Source: Acidiferrobacteraceae bacterium (GTDB lineage: Bacteria > Pseudomonadota > Gammaproteobacteria > Acidiferrobacterales > Sulfurifustaceae). From it: DNA of 35,388 nt. The stretch covers positions 1-35,388 of the forward strand of contig JAJPKH010000127.1 in assembly GCA_021323795.1 (NCBI GenBank). Direction: 5' to 3'. Positions 8,652 through 16,543 of this stretch are shown here, in pieces. Both the position numbers and the translations under genes were made by a program. Position 1 is the stretch's first letter; each line of letters starts with the position of its first letter. Below the pieces are notes generated by a model. It did not search any database, was not told where the DNA came from, and saw only the letters and a list, made by a program, of their open reading frames with translations.

Positions 8652-9503
8652 TTACACCGATTGGCGAATAACGGCTTCGACCATGGCGACGCGCAGCAAT
8701 TCGCTATCCACGATCTCCGGCAGGAGATAGCGCACGCGAAAGAGCTTGGCCGCCCGGCGACAGGCCGCGCGTTCGAGCGCCGCGCGCGTATCACGCGCAA
8801 GGTCGGTGTGGGTGAGCAAATTCGCCGCGTGCCATTCGTGATAGTCGCGCACGAGCCGGGTTTCCTGCTCGCTGCCCCATTCGGCGCGCAGCAGGAGCTC
8901 CGGGAAGGACGGATACGCCAGCCGCCGCCCGGCCAGAGCGGTATCGAGCCCGGGCATTTGGAGACCCTCGCCGCCGCCGTCGTCGCCCCGGCGGAACCAC
9001 TGCGCCTGCGGACGCGATCCGGCCGCGCGCTGCACGCAGCGATCGAGCACGCTGCGGTGTGGCATGTGCGACGCCTGGCCATCGGAACGGCCGAGGCTCG
9101 GCGCGAAAAAATCGTCGTCGCCCGCCAGCGCCGCGCGCCAGCCGAGCGCAACTGCCTGGGGCGGCGCCCGGTCCGGCAGCGTCGTCGCGAGCAGCGCGAG
9201 CGGCAATCGGTCGCTCGCACCGAGCAGCCACAGCTCCAGCCGGTCCGCGAGAGGAAAAGGCAGCGCGGGACGTTCGCGCAGGGCCTGGATAATCGGCTGC
9301 GTGCGCTCGGTCTCGATCAAGCTTCCATGGCCGTCGGCGCGCCAAACGCCGTAACTCGAGAAGCGCGTGCGTTGATTCAGAAATTGCACGCGCCAGCGCA
9401 AACCATCGGCGCTCATCGCGCGAAAACCAGGACACTCGGCAACCTGAACCGTGCCCTGGTACGGAGACAGGCGGCGCAAACTATAGTAGCGCGCGCCCTG
9501 CAT
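8652..9503 (-). CDS. Conserved protein of unknown function, coupled to xerC
   Basis: A 283-residue protein I cannot assign. The reading frame is open up to 9845, but the upstream part is antisense-like low-complexity sequence lying over xerC. The ATG at 9501-9503 overlaps the xerC TGA as TGATG, which argues for this start. The N-terminal part reads YYSLRRLSPYQGTVQVAE and WRVQFLNQR..FSSYGVW. The middle has ALPFPLADRLELWLLGASDRLPLALLATTL, and the C-terminal half is helical and charged (LVRDYHEWHAANLLTHTDLARDTRAALERAA). There is no signal peptide or membrane segment. It replaces the HAD-family gene (yigB) that often follows xerC in enterobacteria. Confidence 0.75.
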   Translation of the reverse strand: MQGARYYSLRRLSPYQGTVQVAECPGFRAMSADGLRWRVQFLNQRTRFSSYGVWRADGHGSLIETERTQPIIQALRERPALPFPLADRLELWLLGASDRLPLALLATTLPDRAPPQAVALGWRAALAGDDDFFAPSLGRSDGQASHMPHRSVLDRCVQRAAGSRPQAQWFRRGDDGGGEGLQMPGLDTALAGRRLAYPSFPELLLRAEWGSEQETRLVRDYHEWHAANLLTHTDLARDTRAALERAACRRAAKLFRVRYLLPEIVDSELLRVAMVEAVIRQSV

Positions 9504-10411
9504 CAACGCGTGCCGGACGGCTTGCGCTTGCGCGCGCGAGGATGCGCTTGGTCGTAGACCTTGGCGAGATGCTGAAAATCGAGATGCGTATAAACTTGCG
9601 TCGTGGCGATGCTGGCGTGACCGAGCATCTCCTGCACGGCTCGCAAATCCCCGCTCGACTCGAGCACGTGCGAGGCGAACGAGTGCCGCAACATGTGCGG
9701 ATGCACCGGCTGGCCGATTCCCTGGGCGCGCGCCCGATGCGCGACGATGCGCTCCACGTCGCGTCCACTCAGGCGTCGACCGCGCGGCGACAGGAAGACC
9801 GCCGTTTCGCCCGGCGCGGCCCATCGCGAACGCTCGGCGAACCATTTCTCGAGCGCCGCCAGCGCCGACTTCCCCACCGGCACCACGCGCACTTTGCTGC
9901 CTTTGCCCGAGACTCTTACCGTGCCGTCCGCCAACAGATCGTCACGATTAAGGGCGCACACTTCGGCGAGCCGCAATCCGGACGAATAAAGAAGCTCGAG
10001 CAACGCGCGATCGCGCACGGCGGTCTCGTCGCTTGCCGCGATCTCGACCAGGCGCGTCGCCTCGTCCGCGCTCAAGCTTTTCGGCAAACGCCGCCCCGAT
10101 TTCGGCGCGCCGATGCCGGCGGCCGGATCGCGCGTCACGACGCGCTCGCGCAGCAAATAGCGGTAGAACGAACGTACCGCGGAGAGATGTCGCTGGATGC
10201 TGCGCCCGGAAAGCCCGCCCTGATGCAGCTGCCCGACGTGGAGCCGCAAGTGCGCCGGATCGAGGCCTTGCCAGTCCGTTATGCCGCGCCGCCGGCAGAA
10301 ATCACAGAGCCGCTCCAGATCGCGACCATAGTTGGCTACCGTCAACCGCGACAGCCGCCGCTCATTACTGAGATAACTTTGAAATTGACGAATCGATGTG
10401 TCGAGCGACAC
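9503..10411 (-). CDS. xerC: Tyrosine recombinase XerC
   Basis: A 302-residue site-specific recombinase that acts with XerD at dif to resolve chromosome dimers. The N-terminal SAM-like core-binding domain spans about residues 1-90 (FQSYLSNERRLSRLTVANYGRDL). The catalytic domain shows Arg147 in SSGLRLAEV, Lys170 in SGKGSKVRVVPV, His239-x-x-Arg242 in HPHMLRHSFASH, His265 in LGHASIATTQVYTH and the nucleophile Tyr274. The start is taken as the GTG at 10409-10411 (VSLDTSIRQF), because a longer open frame to 10663 lies antisense-like over the DUF484 gene. Gene order downstream of dapF and DUF484 favours XerC over XerD. Confidence 0.93.
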   Translation of the reverse strand: MSLDTSIRQFQSYLSNERRLSRLTVANYGRDLERLCDFCRRRGITDWQGLDPAHLRLHVGQLHQGGLSGRSIQRHLSAVRSFYRYLLRERVVTRDPAAGIGAPKSGRRLPKSLSADEATRLVEIAASDETAVRDRALLELLYSSGLRLAEVCALNRDDLLADGTVRVSGKGSKVRVVPVGKSALAALEKWFAERSRWAAPGETAVFLSPRGRRLSGRDVERIVAHRARAQGIGQPVHPHMLRHSFASHVLESSGDLRAVQEMLGHASIATTQVYTHLDFQHLAKVYDQAHPRARKRKPSGTR

Positions 10412-10434
10412 GGGCGGGATGATAGGGCCTGCCC

Positions 10435-11139
10435 TCAACCGGTGGGAGCGAAGCGGGCGATACTGTGCATCAGGATATCGCCGAGCTTCGCGAGATAAAC
10501 CGTGCCCATTTCGGCGTGGAAGCGACGCGCATCGTGACTGCCGAGCGCGAGGAGCCCGAAGGCGCCCTGGGCACCGAGCGCAATAAGCGCGGCCGAGCGA
10601 ACTTCCGCGGCGTTCGCGCCGAACAGGTATTTCATTAAGCTCTCGTCGAAGCGGGAACCACAAACCGGTTTGCCCGCGCCATACTCCCGCAGCACGCTTT
10701 TCAGGCGCGCATCGTCCCCCATGAACTCGGAACGAGTAAAAGCCGCGTTGCCTTCGCCGTGACAGAGAATCGCCACGACGTCGATGCGAAACTCGCGGCG
10801 CAGCATCTCGTAAGCGTTGTCGAAAACATCGTCGAGCGACGCGCTATCCGCCATGGCGATCGCGAAGCGGTGCAGGCGCGCCGCCAGGACGTCGTTTTCG
10901 CGGGCGATGGCGAGGAGCTCGCGCAATTGCTGGCGCAAGGAGTCGTTTTCGTCGCGCAGAACCCGCACCTGGCGCTCGATCAGTGAAGTGGCGGCGCCCG
11001 CTTCGTGCCGCAGCGCGAGCTTGGCTAATGTATCGGGATGGCGCAGAAAGAAGTCGGGATGCTCTTCGAGATAACGGGAAACCGCGTCTTCCCAGGACAG
11101 CTCGCTCTCTTTGTCGCCGCTCGATACCTTTTGCGTCAT
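10435..11139 (-). CDS. DUF484 family protein
   Basis: A 234-residue cytoplasmic protein of the DUF484 family, usually found between dapF and xerC in gammaproteobacteria. It has the typical N-terminal SWEDAVSRYLEEHPDFFLRHPDTLAKL (residues 15-40), followed by a coiled-coil-like LIERQVRVLRDENDSLRQQLREL, and a GAF-like C-terminal domain ending in RFHAEMGTVYLAKLGDILMHSI. The family's biochemical role is not established. The gene ends 23 nt before the xerC start and begins 95 nt after dapF. Confidence 0.9.
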   Translation of the reverse strand: MTQKVSSGDKESELSWEDAVSRYLEEHPDFFLRHPDTLAKLALRHEAGAATSLIERQVRVLRDENDSLRQQLRELLAIARENDVLAARLHRFAIAMADSASLDDVFDNAYEMLRREFRIDVVAILCHGEGNAAFTRSEFMGDDARLKSVLREYGAGKPVCGSRFDESLMKYLFGANAAEVRSAALIALGAQGAFGLLALGSHDARRFHAEMGTVYLAKLGDILMHSIARFAPTG

Positions 11140-11234
11140 AGCGCGCCTCTATGATGATGAGCCGGAAAAATCCGTCCCCGGCTCGTTTTTCCGCAGCATC
11201 CCGGTGTCGCACGAGGACTGACGACAGTTGGTCA

Positions 11235-12071
11235 TCAATCGGCCAGCTCCATCGTACCTTCGAACACGGAACGCGCCGGTCCGGCGAGCCACACCGGCTC
11301 CCCCTCGCCCGCCCACGTCACGGATAACGATCCGCCGAGCAGGGCCACGTCGACCGTTTCGTCGAGCATACCGCGCAGACGGCCCGCCACCACTGCCGCG
11401 CAGGCACCGCTGCCGCATCCCAGCGTTTCGCCGGCGCCGCGCTCCCACACGCGCAGGCGAATGTGACGGCGATCGATCACTTGCATGTATCCGGCATTGA
11501 CGCGTTTCGGGAAGCGCGAGTGTCGCTCCAGGCGCGGGCCTTGCGTCGCCACCGGCGCCGCCTGTACGTCCGGCACCACCTGCACCGCATGCGGATTTCC
11601 CATCGACAATACGCTCGCCTGCACCTTGTCGCCATCCACGTCCAAATCATAGACGAGCGCCCGCCTTTCGGCGATGAAGGGAACGTCGCGCGGCTCGAAA
11701 CGCGGCGCGCCCATTTGCACCACCACTCGTCCGTCGGACAGCACGCGAGGGCGAATGCGTCCGCCCAGCGTTTCCACGACCAGCTCGTCTTTGCGGGTCA
11801 GGCCCTTGTCCCGCACAAAACGCGCGAAACAGCGGGCGCCGTTTCCGCACTGCTCCACCTCGCCGCCGTCGGCGTTGAAAATGCGGTAACGGAAATCGGC
11901 GTCGCCGCCCTGGGGCCGCTCCACTAGGAGCACCTGATCGCAGCCGACGCCGAAATGGCGATCGGCGAGCTGGCGCACGCGGCCCTCGGACAGCGTGATG
12001 GGACGACTAAAACCGTCGATCACCACGAAATCGTTCCCCGTCCCTTCCATCTTCGTGAATTCGACCCGCAT
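11235..12071 (-). CDS. dapF: Diaminopimelate epimerase DapF
   Basis: A 278-residue PLP-independent racemase converting LL- to meso-diaminopimelate for lysine and peptidoglycan. Two catalytic cysteines are in place: Cys75 in EQCGNGARC and Cys219 in TLGCGSGACAA. Other family marks are FTKMEGTGNDFVVID at the N terminus and LSMGNPHAV near residue 155. Length is typical. It lies downstream of lysA on the same strand, but a small plus-strand gene and about 356 nt separate the two, so it may have its own promoter. Confidence 0.97.
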   Translation of the reverse strand: MRVEFTKMEGTGNDFVVIDGFSRPITLSEGRVRQLADRHFGVGCDQVLLVERPQGGDADFRYRIFNADGGEVEQCGNGARCFARFVRDKGLTRKDELVVETLGGRIRPRVLSDGRVVVQMGAPRFEPRDVPFIAERRALVYDLDVDGDKVQASVLSMGNPHAVQVVPDVQAAPVATQGPRLERHSRFPKRVNAGYMQVIDRRHIRLRVWERGAGETLGCGSGACAAVVAGRLRGMLDETVDVALLGGSLSVTWAGEGEPVWLAGPARSVFEGTMELAD

Positions 12072-12129
12072 AGTTTAAGCTTACCCGCTGCGCCGCCGGG
12101 GATAAACCGCTATCAGGGCGCCGACGACA

Positions 12130-12420
12130 ATGAAGACTTTCCTGCTCAGGCGTTTTCACGCCCTCAAGACGACGGAACGTCACTGGCTGCGCAAAACCAT
12201 GGGAGTGCTTCTGGTCATCGGGGGCCTGCTCGGCTTTCTGCCGGTCCTCGGTTATTGGATGCTTCCGTTGGGGCTCGCGTTGCTGGCGGTCGATTTCGCA
12301 TTCGTTCGCCGCTTCAACCGTCGCGCATTGGTTTGGTGGGAACGGAGGCGTCGCCAAATAAACGGGGAGCACCGCGACAACACCGGCGACAACCCGTCGC
12401 GCGCGAGGAAACGCCCTTAA
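12130..12420 (+). CDS. Small conserved membrane protein of unknown function
   Basis: A 96-residue protein with a basic N terminus (LLRRFHALKTTERHWLRK), a hydrophobic hairpin at about residues 24-54 (VLLVIGGLLGFLPVLGYWMLP then LGLALLAVD), and a basic Arg-rich C-terminal tail. The GFLPVLGYWMLPLGL segment is reminiscent of widespread small two-helix membrane proteins in proteobacteria, but I know no function. It sits on the opposite strand between lysA and dapF, with its stop converging on lysA 7 nt away. Confidence 0.7.
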   Translation: MKTFLLRRFHALKTTERHWLRKTMGVLLVIGGLLGFLPVLGYWMLPLGLALLAVDFAFVRRFNRRALVWWERRRRQINGEHRDNTGDNPSRARKRP

Positions 12421-12427
12421 GCTCGCC

Positions 12428-13699
12428 TTAAGGATCCGGCGGCAGCCGCGACTCGAGCGCGAGCAAGTCCGCCACCGTCTCGCGCCGGCGGACCACGCAA
12501 TAGCGGTCGCCCTCCACGAGCACCTCCGGAGCGCGCGGGCGGGCGTTATAGTTCGAGCTCATCGTCGCGGCATAGGCGCCGGCGGAAGCGACGGCGAGCA
12601 AGTCGCCCTCCTCGATGGCGAGCGCGCGGCCGTGTCCCAGGAAGTCCCCGCTCTCGCAGACCGGCCCGACGATGTCGTAGACCGTGCTCGATTTATCGGT
12701 TCTGAGCTGCACCGGCCCGATATCGTGCCAGGCGTCGTAGAGCGCCGGGCGCAACAGGTCATTCATCGCGGCATCGACGATCGCGAAGTTACGCTCGGCG
12801 CCGTGCTTGAGGTACAACGTGCGCGTAAGCAGTACTCCCGCGTTTCCGACAACCGACCTGCCGGGCTCGATCATGAGTCGCAACGACTGGTAGCGGGCGC
12901 CGAATCGCTCGAGCGCCCCGAGGAGCGCCAGCACGTAGTCATGCGGTTCGGGCGGTTGTTCGTCGGCGTAGCGGATACCGAGACCGCCCCCCATGTCCAG
13001 ATGCTCGAGCGCGACGCCCTCATCCATCAGCTCGCCGGCGAGATCGAGCACGCGCTCGAGCGCCGTGACGACCGGAGCAACGTCGTCGAGGCGCGAGCCG
13101 ATGTGAAAGGCGACGCCCTTTACCTCGATATTCGGAAGACCGGCGGCACGGCGATAAACGTCGGCGGCCTGCGCGATGTCGATGCCGAACTTGCTCTGCT
13201 TGAGCCCCGTCGCGATATACGGATGGGTCATGGGATCGACATCGGGATTGACGCGCAAACTCAACGGCGCCTGCTTGCCGAGATGCGCGGCCACGCGATT
13301 CAATACGTCGAGCTCGCTCGCCGATTCCACGTTGAAGCAGCCTATCCCCACCTCGAGCGCCCGTCGCATCTCCGGTTCACTCTTGCCGACGCCCGAGAAC
13401 ACGACTTTGGTCGGATCACCGCCCGCCGCCAGCACGCGCTCGAGCTCCCCGACCGACGTGATGTCAAAACCGGAACCGAGGCGCGCCAGCACCTCAAGCA
13501 CGGCGAGGTTTGAATTCGCCTTTAAGGCATAACACACCAAGTGCTCGCGCCCCCCGAACGCTTCATCGAACGCATGCCAACGTTCCTCGATGTGGGCCCG
13601 CGAGTACACGTAGCAGGGCGTACCGACTTCGTCGGCAAGCGCAGCGAGGTCGACTCCTTCGGCATAGAGCCGACCGTGCCTGTAGGCAAACGGATTCAA
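12428..13699 (-). CDS. lysA: Diaminopimelate decarboxylase LysA
   Basis: A 423-residue fold-type III PLP enzyme making L-lysine from meso-diaminopimelate. The PLP lysine is Lys60 in YALKANSN. Other family segments are GSGFDITSVGELER, NVESASELD, FGIDIAQA, FHIGSRL, LDMGGGLGI, IEPGRSVV and the substrate-site PVCESGDFL. The start is set at the TTG 13697-13699 (NPFAYRHGRLYAEGV), which has AGGA 6 nt upstream and overlaps the lptM stop as TTGA. An ATG further upstream (13801) would run through lptM in another frame and is rejected. Confidence 0.95.
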   Translation of the reverse strand: MNPFAYRHGRLYAEGVDLAALADEVGTPCYVYSRAHIEERWHAFDEAFGGREHLVCYALKANSNLAVLEVLARLGSGFDITSVGELERVLAAGGDPTKVVFSGVGKSEPEMRRALEVGIGCFNVESASELDVLNRVAAHLGKQAPLSLRVNPDVDPMTHPYIATGLKQSKFGIDIAQAADVYRRAAGLPNIEVKGVAFHIGSRLDDVAPVVTALERVLDLAGELMDEGVALEHLDMGGGLGIRYADEQPPEPHDYVLALLGALERFGARYQSLRLMIEPGRSVVGNAGVLLTRTLYLKHGAERNFAIVDAAMNDLLRPALYDAWHDIGPVQLRTDKSSTVYDIVGPVCESGDFLGHGRALAIEEGDLLAVASAGAYAATMSSNYNARPRAPEVLVEGDRYCVVRRRETVADLLALESRLPPDP

Positions 13700-13869
13700 C
13701 GGATATCCTGATCGGCAGTGGTGGTTATCGGTGGCTGCTTCGTCGCAGAAGCGGGAGCCGCCGCCTCGGTAGGCAAATACAGTGGCCCTTTTTTCCCGCA
13801 ACTCACCAGCGGCGCAATCCCCACGCTCACAAAGAGAATCGCGACGCCAATCCTGCTTACACGAAACAA
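13696..13869 (-). CDS. lptM: LPS-assembly small lipoprotein LptM (YifL family)
   Basis: A 57-residue lipoprotein that starts with TTG. It has a signal peptide (residues 1-23, FRVSRIGVAILFVSVGIAPLVS), a lipobox LVSC with Cys24, then the family motif CGKKGPLYLP and a short Pro/Thr/Ala tail ending TTADQDIR. LptM helps maturation of the outer-membrane LPS translocon LptD/LptE. An in-frame TAG two codons before the TTG limits the start. GGGA lies 7 nt upstream. The TGA stop overlaps the lysA TTG (TTGA). Position directly before lysA is the conserved gammaproteobacterial arrangement. Confidence 0.88.
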   Translation of the reverse strand: MFRVSRIGVAILFVSVGIAPLVSCGKKGPLYLPTEAAAPASATKQPPITTTADQDIR

Positions 13870-14110
13870 GACCTATTCCCTTTATGACGGAGGGCCAAGC
13901 TTAACCGGCGGCGACAACGGTATCCACTGGCAGCGACGCCAGCTTTTAATCAAGACTAATGCCAAAGGTCCGCACGCTTTCTATACTTAAAGAGACGCCC
14001 GCGGCAGCAAGGCCGCACTGTCTCCTCGGCGAAGCGAGGAACGAGCGCGGATTTTTGGATGCCCACGGTGTCCAACTTAAAAAGGTCAAACACCACTACG
14101 TGGAGGTGTC

Positions 14111-14647
14111 ATGCGCTTGCCGTCGCTCCAGCAGTTTTTCCGCCACCAGCTGCAACAGGGTTTTCAGGCGTGCGGGCTGAACCCAGCGGCGGGAACCATC
14201 GAATACGTCAGCGAGGTGCTTGCCCAATTCGCCCATGCACGCGTATTCCATTCCCTGCGGGACGACGAAGGCCGGCCGCTCGAATACATCATCGATATGC
14301 TGGTCGCTTGGCAACAAGCGCAAGAAGGAAGGAACGGGCGGCGCGACGTGGCCCGGGAAGGGGCAATCGTGCGCTACATCGGCGATTACGCGCTTTTTAT
14401 GAGCGGCCTCTTCCGGGAACGGGTAAAAGCGCGCGGAGAGCTCGGCTACTACGTGGCTCACGGGCGCAACGCCTTCTGGCGCTCGGCGGACTACGAGGCA
14501 AACCCGGCGCGGCGCCAAACCTACCGGCGCCTGTATCAGGATTTCAGCCCGATCTCCGACATCCTCGACTATCTGCGCCGCGTGCAGTTTCCCCTCGAGG
14601 GCCGTCGCAGCTCGGATAATCTGCTGGCCGCCTACTGGCGGGTGTAA
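14111..14647 (+). CDS. Conserved protein of unknown function
   Basis: A 178-residue soluble, mostly helical protein without signal peptide. GGAGG stands 5 nt before the ATG. Notable segments are the N-terminal LPSLQQFFRHQLQQGFQACGLNP, YVSEVLAQFAHARVF, YIIDMLVAWQQAQ, RYIGDYALFMSGLFRERV (aromatic-rich) and LYQDFSPISDILDYLRRVQFPL. I do not recognise the family. It is divergent from lptM-lysA, and its 3' end overlaps the opposite-strand gene at 14632 by 16 nt. The 241-nt gap upstream (13870-14110) shows no convincing promoter or RNA. Confidence 0.75.
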   Translation: MRLPSLQQFFRHQLQQGFQACGLNPAAGTIEYVSEVLAQFAHARVFHSLRDDEGRPLEYIIDMLVAWQQAQEGRNGRRDVAREGAIVRYIGDYALFMSGLFRERVKARGELGYYVAHGRNAFWRSADYEANPARRQTYRRLYQDFSPISDILDYLRRVQFPLEGRRSSDNLLAAYWRV

Positions 14648-14829
14648 CGCTCCCAGATCAAGCGGCGCCGATCGATGCCCGATCTGCGCTCTTTCTCATC
14701 CGCTCGCGGGTCCCATCGCAACGAACCGCGTCGATCCACCCCGCGGCGACGATCCTGCCGCCGCCGCTCGTAATAGATCGGGCGGCGCTGCTCGCGATCC
14801 CCGGTACTGTCATCCCAGCCTTCCCCCAT
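14632..14829 (-). CDS. Small Arg/Asp-rich protein with RRxxxDRR repeats
   Basis: A 65-residue, highly charged protein: RRQDRRRGVDRRGS in the middle and RRSGIDRRRLIWERY at the end, with an acidic start (MGEGWDDSTGDREQ). The DRR-containing repeats suggest a binding surface for nucleic acid or acidic partners, but this is inference. A G-rich ribosome-binding site (GGGGGG) precedes the ATG, and an unusually AT-rich stretch follows upstream (14848-14870). It converges on the gene ending at 14647. Coding status is moderately supported. Confidence 0.5.
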   Translation of the reverse strand: MGEGWDDSTGDREQRRPIYYERRRQDRRRGVDRRGSLRWDPRADEKERRSGIDRRRLIWERYTRQ

Positions 14830-15091
14830 CGCCCCCCCTTTCTATATCTAATTAGTTAAATTGTTGCCTGGAGCTTCCATAATGTACCACGTCGTCCGGC
14901 TGCGTTGCCCCCTGGCCGGTCAACCGACCTTCCCGCCGCACGTTGTTTCCTGAAAGAAACCGAGAAGCTACCGTGAAAATGCCCAGACGGCCGCTTTTGC
15001 CCCGGGGGTTCCCGATTGGCTGGACCCACCCAACCGCCGCGTCGAGAATAGCGGTGCCCGGCATGAGCAGAAGGACAGGCGTTGAGCCCTG

Positions 15092-15691
15092 ATGGCACAC
15101 GTCGAATCGACAAGAAGGATCGAGATTAGCAGCCTGGCAACGAGGAGATCGACGCTGGACTCCAAGCAGGTGCTGGATCGTTTTCTCGCGGGCATCGAGC
15201 GGCGCGCATTCGTCATGGCGCGTGTTGCGACGGGCAGCACCGAAGAGGCGCTCGACATCGTGCAAGACGCGATGTTGCAGCTCGTCCAACACTACAGCGG
15301 GCGAGAAGAACGCGAGTGGGCGCCGCTGTTCCATCGGATACTGCAACGGCGCATCTACGACTGGTATCGGCGCACGCGCGTGCGCAACCGCTGGCGCCAT
15401 TGGTTCAGCCGAGAGGACGAGGAGAGCGGGGACCCGCTCGAAAATTTTCCGGACCCCGCGATGGTGGACCCGGCGGAGCTGAACGCCACGGACCGCACGA
15501 TGGCCGCGCTCAAAGCGGCGGTCGCGCAGTTGCCGCTGCGCCAACAACAGGCGTTTCTGTTACGTACCTGGGAAGGAATGGACGTCGAGGAAACCGCACG
15601 CGCCATGGGGTGCTCTGCCGGGAGCGTCAAAACGCATTATTCGCGCGCGGTGCATACGCTGAGAGAACGATTGAAGGATCATTGGCAATGA
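15092..15691 (+). CDS. ECF-type RNA polymerase sigma factor
   Basis: A 199-residue sigma-70 family protein with only regions 2 and 4. Region 2 is FLAGIERRAFVMARVATGSTEEALDIVQDAMLQLV (about residues 32-66) with HRILQRRIYDWYRR as the 2.3/2.4 segment. Region 4 is LPLRQQQAFLLRTWEGMDVEETARAMGCSAGSVKTHYSRAVHTL (about 147-190). The ATG at 15092 has a weak ribosome-binding site, and TTG at 15161 (DSKQVLDRF) could be the true start. Its stop overlaps the next gene (ATGA). The two following envelope-type genes suggest regulation by a membrane anti-sigma protein. The 262 nt upstream (14830-15091) hold no feature I can name. Confidence 0.9.
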   Translation: MAHVESTRRIEISSLATRRSTLDSKQVLDRFLAGIERRAFVMARVATGSTEEALDIVQDAMLQLVQHYSGREEREWAPLFHRILQRRIYDWYRRTRVRNRWRHWFSREDEESGDPLENFPDPAMVDPAELNATDRTMAALKAAVAQLPLRQQQAFLLRTWEGMDVEETARAMGCSAGSVKTHYSRAVHTLRERLKDHWQ

Positions 15692-16047
15692 GGACACCCA
15701 CCGAACAAGAACTGCAAGAGGCCGCGCGTCGGCTGCTGCAAAAGAGCGAGCTTGAGTGTGATGACTTCACCGTGGCGCGCCTGCGCGCGGCCCGGCTGCG
15801 CGCCCTCGAGGCGAGGCGCCGGCCATTCCTCCTGTCGTGGCAGGCGCTCGGTGGCATCGCGACGGCCGGGATCGCGGCGGCCCTCGCCGGGGTGCTGTGG
15901 CTTAAAGCACCTTCCGATTTGCCGGGCCCCCGCGGTAGTGAAACCCCGGTCGCGGACATCGAACTACTGACGACAAAGGAAAGTCCCGATTTTTATACCG
16001 AGCTCGATTTCTACGACTGGTTGGCGAGCGAAGCGGATGCGAGCTGA
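15688..16047 (+). CDS. Putative membrane anti-sigma factor
   Basis: A 119-residue protein starting 4 nt inside the sigma-factor gene. The cytoplasmic N-terminal part is helical (TEQELQEAARRLLQKSELECDDFTVARLRAARLRALEARR). One membrane segment spans about residues 46-71 (ALGGIATAGIAAALAGVLWL), and a short acidic periplasmic tail ends in DIELLTTKESPDFYTELDFYDWLASEAD. Position and topology resemble DUF3619-type genes next to ECF sigma factors. No zinc-binding anti-sigma motif (HxxxCxxC) is present. Anti-sigma function is inferred from operon position only. Confidence 0.65.
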   Translation: MRTPTEQELQEAARRLLQKSELECDDFTVARLRAARLRALEARRRPFLLSWQALGGIATAGIAAALAGVLWLKAPSDLPGPRGSETPVADIELLTTKESPDFYTELDFYDWLASEADAS

Positions 16048-16543
16048 GCAGGGACCATGCCGAACGGTGGGACGTTATTTAATGGTCGCCTCCCTCGCCT
16101 GCCTTTGGTCCGCCGGCATTGTTGCGGCCGAGGGCTCCATTCCGTGGGAGCAATTGAGCCCGCAGGAACAGCAAACGCTAAAACCCTTTCAGCAACGCTG
16201 GTCGCAACTGCCCGCCGAGCGCCAGCAGCGCCTGCGCCAAGGCGCGGCGCGCTGGCAACAGATGACGCCGGAGGATCGGGAGCGCGCGCGCCAGCGGTTT
16301 TCCCGCTGGCAGCAGATGTCTCCCGAAGAGCGGGCGCGCGCGCGCGAACGCTATGAGCGCTTCAAGCAACTGCCGCCCGAGGAACAGCAACGATTGCGGC
16401 AGCAACACGAGCGCTTCAAGAGCCTGCCGCCCGAGGAGCGCGAACGGCTGCGGGAACGTTGGCGCAGCATGTCGCCGGAAGAGCGCAAACAATTCCGCGA
16501 AGAACACCGGCCGCCCGGGCCGGGCGGCCGAGCGGGACGTTAA
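16037..16543 (+). CDS. DUF3106-type periplasmic repeat protein
   Basis: A 168-residue exported protein. The signal peptide covers about residues 1-31 (RYLMVASLACLWSAGIVAA). The mature part is six to seven tandem repeats, mostly of 18 residues, with the pattern LxPEExxRxRxxxxRW/F (for example QQMTPEDRERARQRFSRW). It ends in a Pro/Gly/Arg-rich tail. Such DUF3106 proteins commonly follow an ECF sigma factor and a small membrane protein; their function is unknown. The gene overlaps the preceding one by 11 nt, so all three are probably co-translated. Its TAA overlaps the convergent MazG-like stop (TTAA). Confidence 0.85.
   Translation: MRAEQGPCRTVGRYLMVASLACLWSAGIVAAEGSIPWEQLSPQEQQTLKPFQQRWSQLPAERQQRLRQGAARWQQMTPEDRERARQRFSRWQQMSPEERARARERYERFKQLPPEEQQRLRQQHERFKSLPPEERERLRERWRSMSPEERKQFREEHRPPGPGGRAGR

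Noticed and set aside
9504-9845. N-terminal extension of the unknown gene downstream of xerC (open to 9845)
   Set aside because: It lies entirely over the catalytic part of xerC in another frame and has Arg/Ala-rich shadow composition. The ATG at 9503 overlaps the xerC stop and gives a sensible N terminus.
10412-10663. Longer XerC form starting at 10663
   Set aside because: The extra 84 residues overlie the DUF484 gene and are Arg-rich shadow sequence. XerC proteins are about 300 residues, as given by the GTG at 10411.
11159-11190. GAGCCGG...CCGGCTC hairpin followed by GTTTTT on the plus strand
   Set aside because: It resembles a weak terminator, but no plus-strand transcript would need it here, the loop is 12 nt and the T-run is only five. 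It may simply be structure in the DUF484 leader.
13700-13801. LysA start at 13801
   Set aside because: This extension runs through lptM in a different frame, and the TTG at 13699 matches the family N terminus and has a ribosome-binding site.
16509-16529. GC-rich palindrome near the end of the DUF3106 gene as a bidirectional terminator
   Set aside because: There is no T-tract on either side, and it encodes the Pro/Gly tail of the protein; high GC content explains it.
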